A stretch of 64,000 bases of DNA from Ottelia alismoides. Taxonomy: Eukaryota > Streptophyta > Magnoliopsida > Alismatales > Hydrocharitaceae. The position numbers and the translations under genes were made by a program. Positions 54,880 through 64,000 of the stretch are shown in pieces. The notes under the pieces are model-generated. The model saw only the letters and a program-made list of their open reading frames with translations, was not told where the DNA came from and did not search any database. The stretch covers positions 62,001-126,000 of the forward strand of contig JAZKJV010003379.1 of NCBI GenBank assembly GCA_037367405.1. Direction: 5' to 3'. Positions within the stretch are counted from its first letter, which is position 1; every line of letters starts with the position of its first letter.

Positions 54880-55500
54880 TGCATAAACTTGTTTGGCTCT
54901 GAGAGTTGAAATGTATCGTCTACGATTTTTGTTAGAGTTATTTAAGATGAAAGTGAAGAATCATTGAACAACGATGATGATGTCTAATGTTTTACAATTA
55001 ATTCAAAGAATATTAAGTAATCCTAATAAGTTTCCAAAAGATTGGAAAGATGCAAAATCAAGGTCCCGGTCTCATTGGATTAAATTATGAAAAAAATTGA
55101 TGCAAGTCGAAATGATTGCCTTTTATATTGGAAGGAGAATTCCACATTAGAGGTTTGTCCTTAATGTAATGCTTCCATATTTAAGAAGAATAATGATGTC
55201 TCTAAGAGAAAAATATCCGAGAAGATTTTACGGTTCTTTCCCCTTATACCTCAGTTGCAACATATATATTCATCAATTAGAACAACAAAATGGATGATAT
55301 GGCACAATAAAATAAAAAAGAAAGATACAAATGATCTTAATAGACATCCTTCAGATTTAGAGTAGTGGATAAAATTCTATGAAAGATATCATTCATTTGT
55401 TGAGAAAGTTAGAAGTATAAGATTAGAGCATGCTTGTGATGGTTTTAATCCATTCAGAAATATGTGTATAAACTACTATATTTGGTTTCCATTATGTTAG
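54880..55500 (+). pseudogene. CACTA TNP2 transposase core
   Basis: Frame 55119-55499 reads FFPLIPQLQHIYSSIRTTKW, then MIWHNKIKK, NRHPSDLE, YERYHSFVEKVRSIRLEHAC and DGFNPFRNM. This is the order of the TNP2 family (family pattern: RYFPLIPRLQRLF, MRWH, HPADSEAWK, DGFNPF). A TAA within the Cys motif (CP*CN) and a TAG after HPSDLE break it. The catalytic C-terminal part is missing. Confidence 0.88.
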
Positions 55501-55569
55501 TATTTCCAGTATGGTTATATAATGATGACCGATGTCTTGACAATTGGTTTGCAATTATATTGTTATTTT

Positions 55570-55880
55570 TCAGATTTGGCTCCTCGTTCTAGCCGGATTC
55601 AGGAAAATCCCAAACCTACTTAGCCATATACAGAATCTTCTGATGCGGGTAGTGGCAGTTCTCAACGTCGACGAGGACCATCCCTGTGTAGGTTCATGGA
55701 CCGCATTCCTCCTGACTAGACCCTACGTGTCCATATTGTAGGAGGAGATGTTGTGAGTGAGAACTCTACTGAGTTCCAAGCTACCTCGGACAGGTGGTAT
55801 GTGCTCGGGTTCCCATTACTACTCATGACTTCCGACAACTTCCTCAATCTGTAAAGGTTGACTATCGGACTCGGAGGTAA
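55570..55880 (+). pseudogene. Second CACTA gene remnant (TnpA/Ptta-like)
   Basis: One frame reads SDLAPRSSRIQENPKP, later GSSQRRRGPSLCRFMDRIPP and HIVGGDVVSENSTEFQATSD. RRRGP with a following VVSE-type segment resembles the start of the second CACTA gene product. Stops interrupt it. The match is weaker than for TNP2. Confidence 0.5.
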
Positions 55881-56214
55881 AACTTTATAATAATAAATAA
55901 ATAATTTAAGGTTGATATTGTGATTTTTATGCCTTCATTGTAGGTTGCATTGCGGTGAAGAGATTGATTTGGATGGGAGCGTTGTTTAGTTTTACTGTTC
56001 TACTTTTGTACTATTCTAGTGTTGTGTATAACTTAATAACTGGGAGAACGATTTTGAATTGTTAAGAGTGTTTGTAGAAAGATTGGTATCTATGTATATT
56101 AGACAATATTTTCATATTGAGATTTAGATAACAAGTTCATTTAAGTGAATTCATTGTTATTACAGGGACATAAAAACTATTGATTAATTTTATTTTTTAT
56201 TTTTTATTTTTATT

Positions 56215-57390
56215 CTATGGAGCGGATAGTTGTAACCATCCCCTCGCACCAGGATGCCTACTGGCAATTTTTTTAGAGTTGGGGAGGCGAGGGGATGGTT
56301 ATGACTGTCCCCTTTGCTTTTGTGCATGCGTCCCCGCTGTACCGAAGAAAGCACATGACTTATAGGGAATAGTTACGATCGTCGCCTACATGAACCAGAA
56401 AGGATGGTCATAGCCGTCCCATTCGCATCGGGGATTCATACTGGCTATTTTTTGGACTGGGGGGCCAGGGGACAGTTATGATCGTTCCCTCCATACTTCT
56501 GCACGTGTTGATGTTGTACTGGAGACAACACATGACTTATAGATGACGATTACGACCATCTCATATATAAACCAGACGGGATGGCAGTAATCGTCCCATC
56601 CGCACCAAGAATGCCTACTGATGATTTTTTGGGTGTTGGAGATACAAGGAGGATGGTTATGACCATCCTGCATTTCTGTGTGCGTCCCTGTTGTGTCGAA
56701 GACAACACATGACTTATAGGGGACAGTTACGAATGTCGCCTATATGAACCAGAAGGGACGGTCGTAACCGTCCCATCCGCATCATGGATGCCTACTAGCG
56801 ATTTGTTTTAGTGGAGATCTAGGGGGATGGTTATGATCGTCTCCTTTGCGCTTCTGCACGCGTCCCCGTTGTACCGAAGACAACACATGACTTATAGCAG
56901 ATGGTTGCGACCATCTCCTATATGAACCAGAAGGGACGGTCGTAACCATCCCATCTGCACTGGGGATGCCTACTAGTGATTTTTTTAGAGTGGGGTACGA
57001 TCGTTGCACATGTCCCCACAGTGCTAAAGACAACACATGAATTATAGGGGACGATTACAACCGTCTCCTATATGAACCAGAAGGGACGGTCATAACCGTC
57101 CCAGATTGTCGAACTAAATGGGATGGTCCCAACCATCCCTCATATAATTAAGTCGAGGCCAGCTGCGATCGTCCCTTCTAGTTTTCAATAAAAGATGGTC
57201 CTTAGTAGTCCCTTAAGGTTGGAAAGATAGAGACGATCGCAGCCATCTCTTCTGGTTTTCAAGAAGGGATACAATGTGTCTGTGTCCCCTCTTGTTAAAT
57301 GAGACGCAGGTATAGGAATGCTTAGTAAACCATCCCCTTTGATCAAAGGAAATGGTTCTTTTAATATATGAGAAAGTCGTGAGCATCCCC
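56215..57390. repeat. Right subterminal repeat array of the CACTA
   Basis: GGGACGGTCGTAACCGTCCC and close variants alternate with CCTATATGAACCAGAAGGGA and GACAACACATGACTTATAG, giving a tandem of about 170-180 bases per unit repeated about five times. It is about twice as long as the left array. Confidence 0.88.
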
Positions 57391-57412
57391 TAAAGCCCAT
57401 TTGTTTGTAGTA

Positions 57413-57850
57413 GAATGACCTACTTGCTTCATATTCATCATATCGAAATATGTTTGGGACATCCTGCTAGAGTTCTTCTTGCCATATGTAGCTTTAATGG
57501 AAGTCCACATGTCATGAATGGTGGTGTAGTAGGCCATCTCATGCAATCTTATCGATGACGCGGACCATGATCTAGGAACTGGCCATCCTGTCATGTTTCA
57601 CCCATGTGGTATATTTTCTAGTCTTGTCAACAGACTCTGACTCCAATAAAATATGCTCACTGTCGTATCTTCGTACGAGTATTAGGAACATGCGATGCCA
57701 CTTGGGATAGTTGGTCTCGTCCAACTTAGGGATCAAGCAGAACGAGGGTAGGCAAGCACTCCCTCCCTCGTATCCTCGAGATATCATCTCCGACCCGAAC
57801 ATTTCTGGTGAAGATGTCCTACTGAAGAGAAATATGAAGATTCAAATGCT
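57413..57850 (-). pseudogene. gag N-terminus of array unit 2
   Basis: Frame 57802-57572 includes LDETNYPKWHRMFLILVRRY, the start of copia gag. Frame 57594-57361 continues with MAYYTTIHDMWTSIKATYGK, a typical gag helix region, then YFDMMNMKQVGHS up to the CACTA border. Confidence 0.85.
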
Positions 57851-58327
57851 TCTTAGAGCATACCTAAACCCATGAGGGTTTCATAACCAAAAAAGGGTGG
57901 ATAATGGCAATCGGATGAATATTTGGTGGAGTGGTGACGGTGTAGGGATGATTTGATGATCTGGATGTGGTTGTGCAGAAGTTTGAGGATGAATGCAAAG
58001 CCATGTAGGTAACCCTACGAGCAAGATCAGCGGTTAGCGAAGGGCTAGCCTGAAGACATGGATGCGATGCAATGGCGATTGGATCGCTAGGACACGACCT
58101 AGTGGGGAACAGAGGTGGTATAGAGAAACTAGTGAGGATCGACGACGTGGTATGGGTGGATCAGAATTGACCGGAGGCTGTTAGGTGGTGAATCGACAGT
58201 TATGAAGTGGGATGGGGGGTTAGGGCTTCCGAGGATGCCTTCGAGGTTCCAAAAGACCGGCAGGGATGGGGGGATGTGGCTTTGGGGTTGCGATGTGGAG
58301 GTGGAGGAAGGGGTAGATAACCAACTC
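57851..58327 (-). other. Leader of array unit 2
   Basis: Same words as the leader at 51500-52067 (GGATCGACGACGTGGTATGG, TTAGGTGGTGAATCGACAG). The primer site at its right end (near 58322-58335) is degraded. Confidence 0.6.
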
Positions 58328-58485
58328 TTATTTCAAGTTAATAATCAAAATAGAATAAGTTGAATTGAATTCGAACCCTCAGGCTCCTTATATAGGTGGA
58401 GTCCTAGAGTTAGAGTTACAATATGAGTCATTTCTTACATAGTGAGACGATCAGAATACCCATAGGATTAGGGTTATAATTTAAA
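58328..58485 (-). repeat. First array LTR (most complete)
   Basis: Minus strand reads TTAAATTATAACCCTAATCC, then ACCTATATAAGGAGCC (TATA box), and ends TTGATTATTAACTTG. It matches the partial LTR at 47268-47352. Confidence 0.72.
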
Positions 58486-59356
58486 TAATAAAAAACGCTT
58501 GTCTGATTTTCTCTGATTATTCGCTTTCGCAGTATCATTTTCCACATGGTATTAGAGCGGGTTCGGTTCTTAGGTTTATTCTTGAATATTTATTCTGGTT
58601 ATTATTGTTTATGTTTGAAAATCTATTCAAAGTTCAAGAAAATTGTAGGGTTCATGAAACCCTGAATCTATGAACATGCATGCATCTTGTTCAAATTACT
58701 AAAGATCAAATCGCATCCTCGTTTTCTACATGGGATCATGGAACCCTAATTATCTTTGCGTGCATGATTGTTCAACGCGGATCTTCAGCACACAGTGGTT
58801 TTGCAGATCCTCCACGTGCATCTCCTTCAAACACAACCAGCATGCATCCATGGGATGTCTGACGCACAATCTCCAGGCGACGTCCCCACCAACTCTAGGA
58901 GAATACACCTCATGTGCATTGCCCATGTTGGTGCTCCCTCCAACGAACTTCATGGGAGCACCCTACGACCTTCACAAACCCCTACGAGATCAGACCGAAG
59001 GGCACATCGTCTCCCTCCCTTCAGCCCAAGCGGCACACCCCATGCGAGCATCCTCAACCATCGGGTTCATCTTTTGAATCCTAAAATCTCGAAGAAGAAG
59101 AAGAAGAAGAAGAGAAGGTTCCACGATCGAGAAATCCTACAAGAAGAGAGGAGATTCCTCCTTGCTCAAATGGTCTACCTTCCCCAGTCCAGTGAGCGCC
59201 CCCCCCTCGTGCATCTACAAATTGGAATGCCAACCATTGCTCCATTGCAGCCTTTGCTTGGACTGCAATCTCCCGACACTCCTGATGTCCAGTATCGTAT
59301 ATGCGATCCCACCTGGACATCTGCATCAAAAAACAGAATACACATAGTGGTTAATC
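58486..59356 (+). mobile_element. LTR 3' end, primer site and leader of a plus-strand LTR element
   Basis: TTCGCAGTATCATTTTCCACA (58526-58546, quoted in part) matches the LTR end at 49562. The primer site TGGTATTAGAGC starts at 58547. A leader follows with GGGTTCATGAAACCCTGAATC, like the GGGTTT...AAACCCTAA leader of the element at 33104. A GAA microsatellite lies at 59092-59115. No gag is seen before MULE sequence begins, so the element is truncated. Open frames here (for example 58768-59376) are chance. Confidence 0.65.
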
Positions 59357-60608
59357 TTACAAAAACGTCCTGGTAAAACTGATAATGGGGACGTAATTCC
59401 GGGTACTCCAATGGGACCCACGTTTCCCGGTCACCAATGGGAAAAACCGTCCTCCGTAAACCTTTAATTGTTGTTGCCATGTGTACCACTCAGCAACATA
59501 AGAATCAACTTCTGCTTGACGTTTAGAAATGACCGCAATAGCGTGGGAACATGGGATACAAAAAAATTGCCATTTATTACATGTACATATATGTTGGCGC
59601 AAGTTTACCATGTACCATTTGTGACCTCGAATCTCATACTGTGTCGAACATCACTCAATATCTCAAACAATATGTCCAGCTGCCTTTGTATTTGGGTTAC
59701 TGTGTGTCCATTCGCAGCTGCACTCCAACGGTGCAGCTCTGATGCTGCAAATTACGTAAATCAACATCTTGTCGTGAGGGAAGCGCTAGCCTCTTCTGAA
59801 CGTTGGTTGAAGTATAAGATACAATTATAAATTGTCTTCTCGATTAATAAAGAAATCGACAAACATCAGTCATCCTTAAGAACTGCATTATAGCTTTCAC
59901 TAAGTCCAGTCCAGACTTCATTCGAATGTCATCCTCATAGGTTAAACAAGTATCAGATCCTCTCACCCAAAAAATGGTAAACGAGGAACAATCGGTTGCA
60001 TGATTTGTTCATCAGCTTACATCTCCTCGTTTACGATATTATCTTCAACATCTTGATCACTATCATCTTCCATATAAATCGTCGATTCCCCAAGGGATGA
60101 AGTCATCCAAGACATGATTAACCTCTCTCAGCAGGGCGTCACTCATACGCCATTCGTGATCTGTAGATGGCTGCATTATAGGCACATCAGTGCTAGAGAC
60201 AACGGAGGGTCCAGGAGTAAGGTGATCGTCCACATCAACAACATTCGGGACTTCGCCTACCGATACAGTTTCAATAATAATGTCAGTAAGCGTCGATTTC
60301 GCAATGGTCCGAGCATACACAAAAACTCCTTGTACATCATCATCATCGACGATAGACGAAAACGTTGGCTCTTCGCCTGTGCCCCGAGGGATGTGATGTA
60401 GTAGTTGGACTTTTTGATTATTCACATCCAGGTTGAACTTACGGTAGACTAGGTTCAACATCTCATCGAATGTCATAGTCGGCATTAACCTAAGACCACG
60501 TACATTGGATGTCGAAGAACCAATAGTCGCACCCTTCAAAAGAACATAAATATATCTACTCCATTCCCACGTAATATGTGAGGCAACATACAACTCAATA
60601 TTATACAA
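59357..60608 (-). pseudogene. MULE (MuDR-type) transposase remnant
   Basis: Minus-strand frame 60608-60063 resembles the N-terminal region of plant MuDR transposases (MTFDEMLNLVYRKFNLDVNN, then an acidic FSSIVDDDDVQGVF). Frame 59611-59357 carries the C-terminal SWIM zinc finger, CTCNKWQFFCIPCSHAIAVI (CxCx8CxxxH-like), followed by YVAEWYTWQQQLKVYGG. The catalytic middle domain (DDE) between them is missing; only about 450 bases separate the two parts. No terminal repeat pair was found. Confidence 0.82.
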
Positions 60609-61739
60609 TCATGAAATGAAGAGAAATACGTGTATTATATATCATAAATCTAACAACAATAAAAAACATGGATTTTGCTAAAGCTTTGGAGATGTAACAG
60701 AGGACACGGGAGGAACGGCGACGGCGTAGGAGGAGGAGGCAGAGGAGGACCTAGGAGGAGTTGGCGAAGCGGGAGGAGGAGGCGGCGGAGCGGGAGGCAG
60801 TCGCGTCTGAGCAGGAGGTCGCAGGAGGCGATGGGGTCGAAGGCGCGTGAGGGTTTGCATAACGAAGAAGCTGGGTTTAACGGGGCCTTAACAGAGATCG
60901 CATTTTCGAAGTGTGATACCAATAGCGCATATAGAAGATGCGATTTCTCTGTAGTATGTGGGTAGAAAAATATTAAAGGGCGTTGCATGTTAAACATGCG
61001 ACACCACTGTAGCATTAGATAAAAAATGTCGTAGTACTTAGGGATTTAAGTAAATCCAATGTACTACTTAGGAATTTCCCTCTAAAATTCTTATGTGTGT
61101 ACGTTGTTGATTTTTTGTGGTTGGACTTTTTCTGTGGTTGTGTTGGATTTGATCTACTACCATATAGGACCCGCTTATCAACCTTGTGTTTTTTCCACAA
61201 TCAGATCCAAATATGGGAACCATTTTTAACAACATTTACACATAATAAAAACAGGTTATCTCCGTATGGAAAAGCTGACAAGAGCCTATCAACATCAGCA
61301 TATATCCAAAATTCCAAAAGTGCTGATCGTATGATTTCGCCAATGTGCTAAATTGGTCAATGCACCACAACATCTTTCCCATCAAAAGATAGTTTGATCC
61401 TTGTTTCTTTTTTATATGTTCTTTAAGCAAATTATATAAAAAGAAAGACTAAACTACTACATGAATGGGATATACAAAGTGCGAGATTATCAGAGAACGT
61501 GTCAGTAAAACTTGGTGGCAATCATGAAAGATAGAATGAGAGATATTCGTTTAGGGTATAATTGGGCATCCAGAAAAGAAAGATTGGCGTAGACGGAAGA
61601 ATGAAAGTTGAGAAGGTGGTGGTCATAGAACCTCAAGGCCGGACACGACGAGCCTCTTTGTATCCTTCCTTCGTGGAGGTTGTCATGCGCCTCCCCTCCA
61701 TGGGGTCCCTCTGGCTGCGCGGCTTGAAGGGGGCAGGAG
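60609..61739. other. Intergenic; GGA/GCG-rich patch and an unassigned remainder
   Basis: 60690-60860 is a GGAGGAGGC-rich plus-strand tract that gives chance Gly/Arg and Pro/Leu frames. The rest is AT-rich. The CCTAAGTAGTACATTGG-like segment near 61040-61080 could be an end of the MULE, but its partner was not found. Confidence 0.35.
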
Positions 61740-61850
61740 AGCTTTTTCTCATTTGGGGTACCTTTGAAACAATAATCCCCAAAATGGATACTGGTGCAAA
61801 CTAATGCCCACTAGGCACGTATCGGCAAATCATTTGCCGTACGTTGAGGT
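61740..61850 (+). repeat. Left arm of a 115-bp inverted repeat
   Basis: AGCTTTTTCTCATTTGGGGTA through AACAATAATCCC, AAATGGATACTGGTGCAAAC and GTATCGGCAAAT is repeated as its complement at 63606-63724 with scattered differences. The arms flank 1.76 kb that holds three MITEs and a Ds-like element. Confidence 0.8.
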
Positions 61851-61892
61851 TGATGGGAATGATTCTTCTATAATTTGTATATATATTACAAA

Positions 61893-62236
61893 GATTTAAT
61901 GGAGTTGTCCTCCGCGGGCAGCCAACATAGCTGTCCCGCCCTCTATTTCAACGTTTTTTTTTGTTTTTTTAAATCATGTATATTCATCCATATATATCAT
62001 TCAAATTTCATCAGAAACATGAACTCCTACCGCCTCCATCGAGATAGTATCGATTTAACAAATCATGTTACACATTAAAAAGTGACTGTCTGGATGGAGG
62101 CCGTATGAGTCTCTGTTTCTGACAAATTCGAATGGCATATAGGAAGGATATAGGAATGAATATACATGATTTTATTTTCAAAAAAAATATCGAAAATGGC
62201 ACGGGGCAGCCAAGTTGGGGGGCAACCTCATTAATC
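61893..62236. mobile_element. Foldback MITE, copy at 61.9 kb
   Basis: The left end GATTTAATGGAGTTG and complement of the right end GATTAATGAGGTTG are inverted. The stem CATCAGAAACATGAACTCC/GAGTCTCTGTTTCTGA and CTCCATC/GATGGAGG pairs identify the family. Confidence 0.78.
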
Positions 62237-62284
62237 TCATATTATAATAATAGTATAGAAAAACTTATGTTATATATATTATAA

Positions 62285-62500
62285 GGGGAAAATGGGGTTG
62301 TCCCGTCCCATTTTTCCGTAAATTTTTTTATTTTTTTAAAAATATCATCATGTATATTCATATATATATATATATATATATCCCTCTACGTGTCATTCGA
62401 ATTTCGTCGGAAACAGAGACTTTTATGCCCTTCATCTAGAACAGGTAATTTTAACAATTCAAAGATTACAATAATCGACTTGCTCTAGATGGGGGGCATA
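62285..62500. mobile_element. Foldback MITE, truncated copy
   Basis: It starts GGGGAAAATGGGGTTGTCCC and has the family stem GAAACAGAGACTTTTATGCC, but stops after CTAGATGGGGGGCAT. The returning half is missing. A (TA)n run at 62362-62381 has expanded inside it. Confidence 0.78.
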
Positions 62501-62788
62501 ATCGACATGCCCTTAATTTTAGCGACTTAGCACAACTTCATCGTCGGTACATCAACGACTCGACGTCACTAATAATTCAAAGTCCACTTTGCCATTCACG
62601 TGACTACGTTTACATCGATCATCCATTCGTCGGTACAATTTTTATCATTTATTTGGATTTTTTATGTATGGACACAAATCGGCTAATTTTTTTTATGATT
62701 TTGGACATGAATCGCACATATATGTTTTGGACTCGCCTATAATTTTTTTGGCTCCGTCCCTGACGAGGAGGTCGCAACGGTAGAAGGC
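62501..62788. other. Intergenic, nothing recognised
   Basis: Short AT-rich stretch between the truncated MITE and the Ds-like element; no feature seen. Confidence 0.35.
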
Positions 62789-62796
62789 TGAGAAGT

Positions 62797-63036
62797 TAGG
62801 GATGAAAACACAGACGGATATTCCGAATATCCGCTTATCGGGTTCGCTCTTTATTCGATCCGTATTCGTATTCGATAAATACCTGATTTTAATTCATATC
62901 CATATTTTTTAGGATGTACTTTCTTTAATGCATATTCGAATCATATCTGTATCTGTATTTGTATTCGATAGAGATGAACTGAATATAGATATGGAAATAT
63001 ACATATCCGATCCGTATCCGGTCCATTTTCATCCTA
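62797..63036. mobile_element. Short Ds-like element
   Basis: It starts TAGGGATGAAAACAC and ends CATTTTCATCCTA, with dense ATCCGTATTCGTATTCGAT-type words, as in the elements nested in the hATs. Flanks TGAGAAGT (62789-62796) and TGAGATGT (63038-63045) are probably its 8-bp duplication with one mismatch, allowing for a one-base change at the right end. It is 240 bp and non-coding. Confidence 0.78.
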
Positions 63037-63171
63037 GTGAGATGTTCGACCCCATGTTGAGGACCACTGCCTAGTGCTTCAATGGTCCGACCGTGTTCTG
63101 GAAGGTAATCTAACCACTCAATGCACTCACTAACCGCACAAGGACAAACTTTAATATTATTATAATATGGA

Positions 63172-63495
63172 TTCAATGGGTTACCCCTCCTCATTTTCGG
63201 TATTTTTTTATTTTTTGAAAAATATCATATGTATATTCATCTATATATTCCCTCTTATAAGTCATTCGATTTTCGTTAGAAACAGAGACTTTTATACCCA
63301 TCATATAGAGCAGGTCGATTATTATAATCTTTAAATCTTTAAAATTACTTGTTCTAAATGAAGGGTATAGAAATCCCTGTTTCTGACAAAATTCGAATGA
63401 CATATTGAAGAGATATATAGATGAATATACATGATGCTATTTTCAAAAAAAATAATAAAAAATTACGAAAAAATGAGGTAGAGACAACCTGATTT
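63172..63495. mobile_element. Foldback MITE, copy at 63.2 kb
   Basis: CCTCATTTTCGGTATTTTT at the left pairs with the complement of AAAAATTACGAAAAAATGAGG at the right (quoted in part), and the family stem GAAACAGAGACTTTTATACC pairs with GGTATAGAAATCCCTGTTTC. The exact ends are uncertain by a few bases. Confidence 0.75.
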
Positions 63496-63605
63496 TTTCT
63501 TTATAATATATATAGCATAAGCTTTACCTTACTATTATTATAATATATATATAAACTTTACTTTACTATTATTATAATATATGTAAAAGTTATCAAAGAA
63601 AACAC

Positions 63606-63724
63606 TTCCATTAACCTACGGCATACCATTTGCCGATACTTGCCTATTGTAGGCATTTGTTTGCACCCGTATCCATTTTTGGGATTATTGTTCCCAAGGT
63701 ACCCGCAATGAGAAAAAGCTCGGG
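63606..63724 (-). repeat. Right arm of the 115-bp inverted repeat
   Basis: Complement of 61740-61850: TTTGCCGATAC, GTTTGCACCCGTATCCATTT, GGGATTATTGTTCCCAAGGT and ATGAGAAAAAGCT appear in inverted order. The arms are diverged by several substitutions. Confidence 0.8.
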
Positions 63725-64000
63725 GCAGGAAGCAGAGTAACAATAGTTGACAAGACATGACCTGGGCTTAGATAGCTTTCATGCAGAATACCCTCCACTT
63801 TTCCAGAGCAGATCCTCTGCTGTGTGAGACTACTGTAAACCCATCGCACGCCCGTACCGTTCGATCTTGATCGAGCGATTCACGTGAAATCCGGTCGGAC
63901 GTCACATGGGTTTCCAGCAGTCCTCTACTGTACAAAAGAGGATATGCACTTTAGCTCAAGATAAATTATTCCTACGTAATCCTTAATTTATTTTTTTGTA
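63725..64000. other. Intergenic, nothing recognised
   Basis: No coding frame or repeat was recognised up to the window edge. Confidence 0.35.

Larger units (their letters stand above)
53016..57412 (+). mobile_element. CACTA (En/Spm) transposon with decayed transposase genes
   Basis: The left end CAATACAAACAGA and the complement of the right end, TACTACAAACAAA, are mutated versions of a CACTACAAACA-type terminal repeat. The 3-bp duplication GAA lies at 53013-53015 and 57413-57415. Removing the 4,397-bp element restores AGGGAATGACC, the uninterrupted sequence in array unit 1 near 51035. Subterminal arrays of ACGGTCGTAACCGT palindromes occupy 53030-53640 and 56215-57390, and TNP2-type transposase remnants lie between. 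All of this is diagnostic of CACTA. Confidence 0.93.
49563..58485 (-). mobile_element. Tandem array of truncated copia units (LTR-leader-gag-PR)
   Basis: On the minus strand the order LTR, primer site, leader, gag, protease start is repeated. Unit 2 runs from the LTR at 58485-58328 to the junction near 52196, with a CACTA inside. Unit 1 runs from about 52195 to 50214. A third, partial unit (50213-49563) has LTR and leader only. Integrase, RT and RNase H are absent from every unit. In both complete units the protease region (ending CATCAGTCTTCTTTCTG or a near variant) is joined to the same point inside an LTR, TATGTAAGAGA. Unit length is 1.85-1.97 kb after removing the CACTA. Confidence 0.82.

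Noticed and set aside
56215..57390. CRISPR array, because of regularly spaced palindromic repeats
   Set aside because: The repeats are diverged, the spacers are also repeated, the genome is eukaryotic, and the position is subterminal in a CACTA element with matching ends and TSD.
58768..59376. A 202-codon plus-strand frame that might be a gene
   Set aside because: It runs through the leader of an LTR element, a GAA microsatellite and antisense MULE sequence, and has no coherent domain.
60960..61085. A terminal repeat of the MULE remnant
   Set aside because: No inverted counterpart was found on the other side of the transposase remnant.

Overview
This window is nuclear DNA from a flowering plant and is mostly transposable elements. 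Plant origin is supported by one spliced CYP78A-type cytochrome P450 gene, Ty1/copia elements primed by initiator-Met tRNA, hAT, Mutator-like (MULE) and CACTA DNA transposons with correct target-site duplications (TSDs), tRNA-derived SINEs and many foldback MITEs. The GC-rich P450 exons in an AT-rich surround suggest, but do not prove, a monocot. Nothing looks bacterial, organellar or viral.

Layout. 1-2.8 kb: intergenic DNA with a SINE, a MITE candidate, a gypsy integrase scrap and a MITE fragment. 2.85-8.54 kb: a decayed Tnt1-type copia bounded by a perfect ACTTG TSD. 8.5-11.1 kb: intergenic DNA with a purine-rich repeat and a GATATC-rich tract. 11.18-13.53 kb: the CYP78A gene, two exons, apparently intact. 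13.9-15.7 kb: a non-autonomous hAT carrying a Ds-like element. 16.15-18.04 kb: a MITE split by a MULE whose core is a G-rich tandem repeat. 18.4-29.2 kb: a minus-strand copia whose reverse-transcriptase gene is split by a second copia (20.56-25.68 kb). 29.2-29.9 kb: two adjoining MITEs. 30.2-32.0 kb: a second, nearly identical, inverted copy of the hAT. 32.7-36.3 kb: possible exons of an unidentified gene, split by a young non-autonomous LTR element (33.1-35.97 kb). 36.36-41.12 kb: an older relative of the 20.56-kb copia. 41.1-46.9 kb: SINEs, a LINE 3' end, a hAT-like element and old direct repeats. 47.0-58.5 kb: LTR-element wreckage, including a tandem array of truncated copia units with a CACTA element inserted. 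58.5-64 kb: an LTR/leader fragment, a MULE transposase remnant, and a MITE/Ds-like cluster between inverted arms.

The only gene likely to work is the P450. CYP78A enzymes (KLUH, PLASTOCHRON1) are ER-bound monooxygenases that set organ and seed size through an unidentified product. The transposon genes are broken by stops, frameshifts or deletions. The non-autonomous hAT, MULE and LTR elements keep their ends and would need enzymes supplied from elsewhere. TSDs allow insertion order to be read: Ds-like into hAT before the hAT was copied; MULE into MITE; copia into copia; CACTA into a copia array. I found no clearly new functional system. The most unusual items are the inverted twin composite hATs, the G-rich MULE cargo, the tandem truncated-copia array, the non-coding LTR element and the altered I-helix of the P450.
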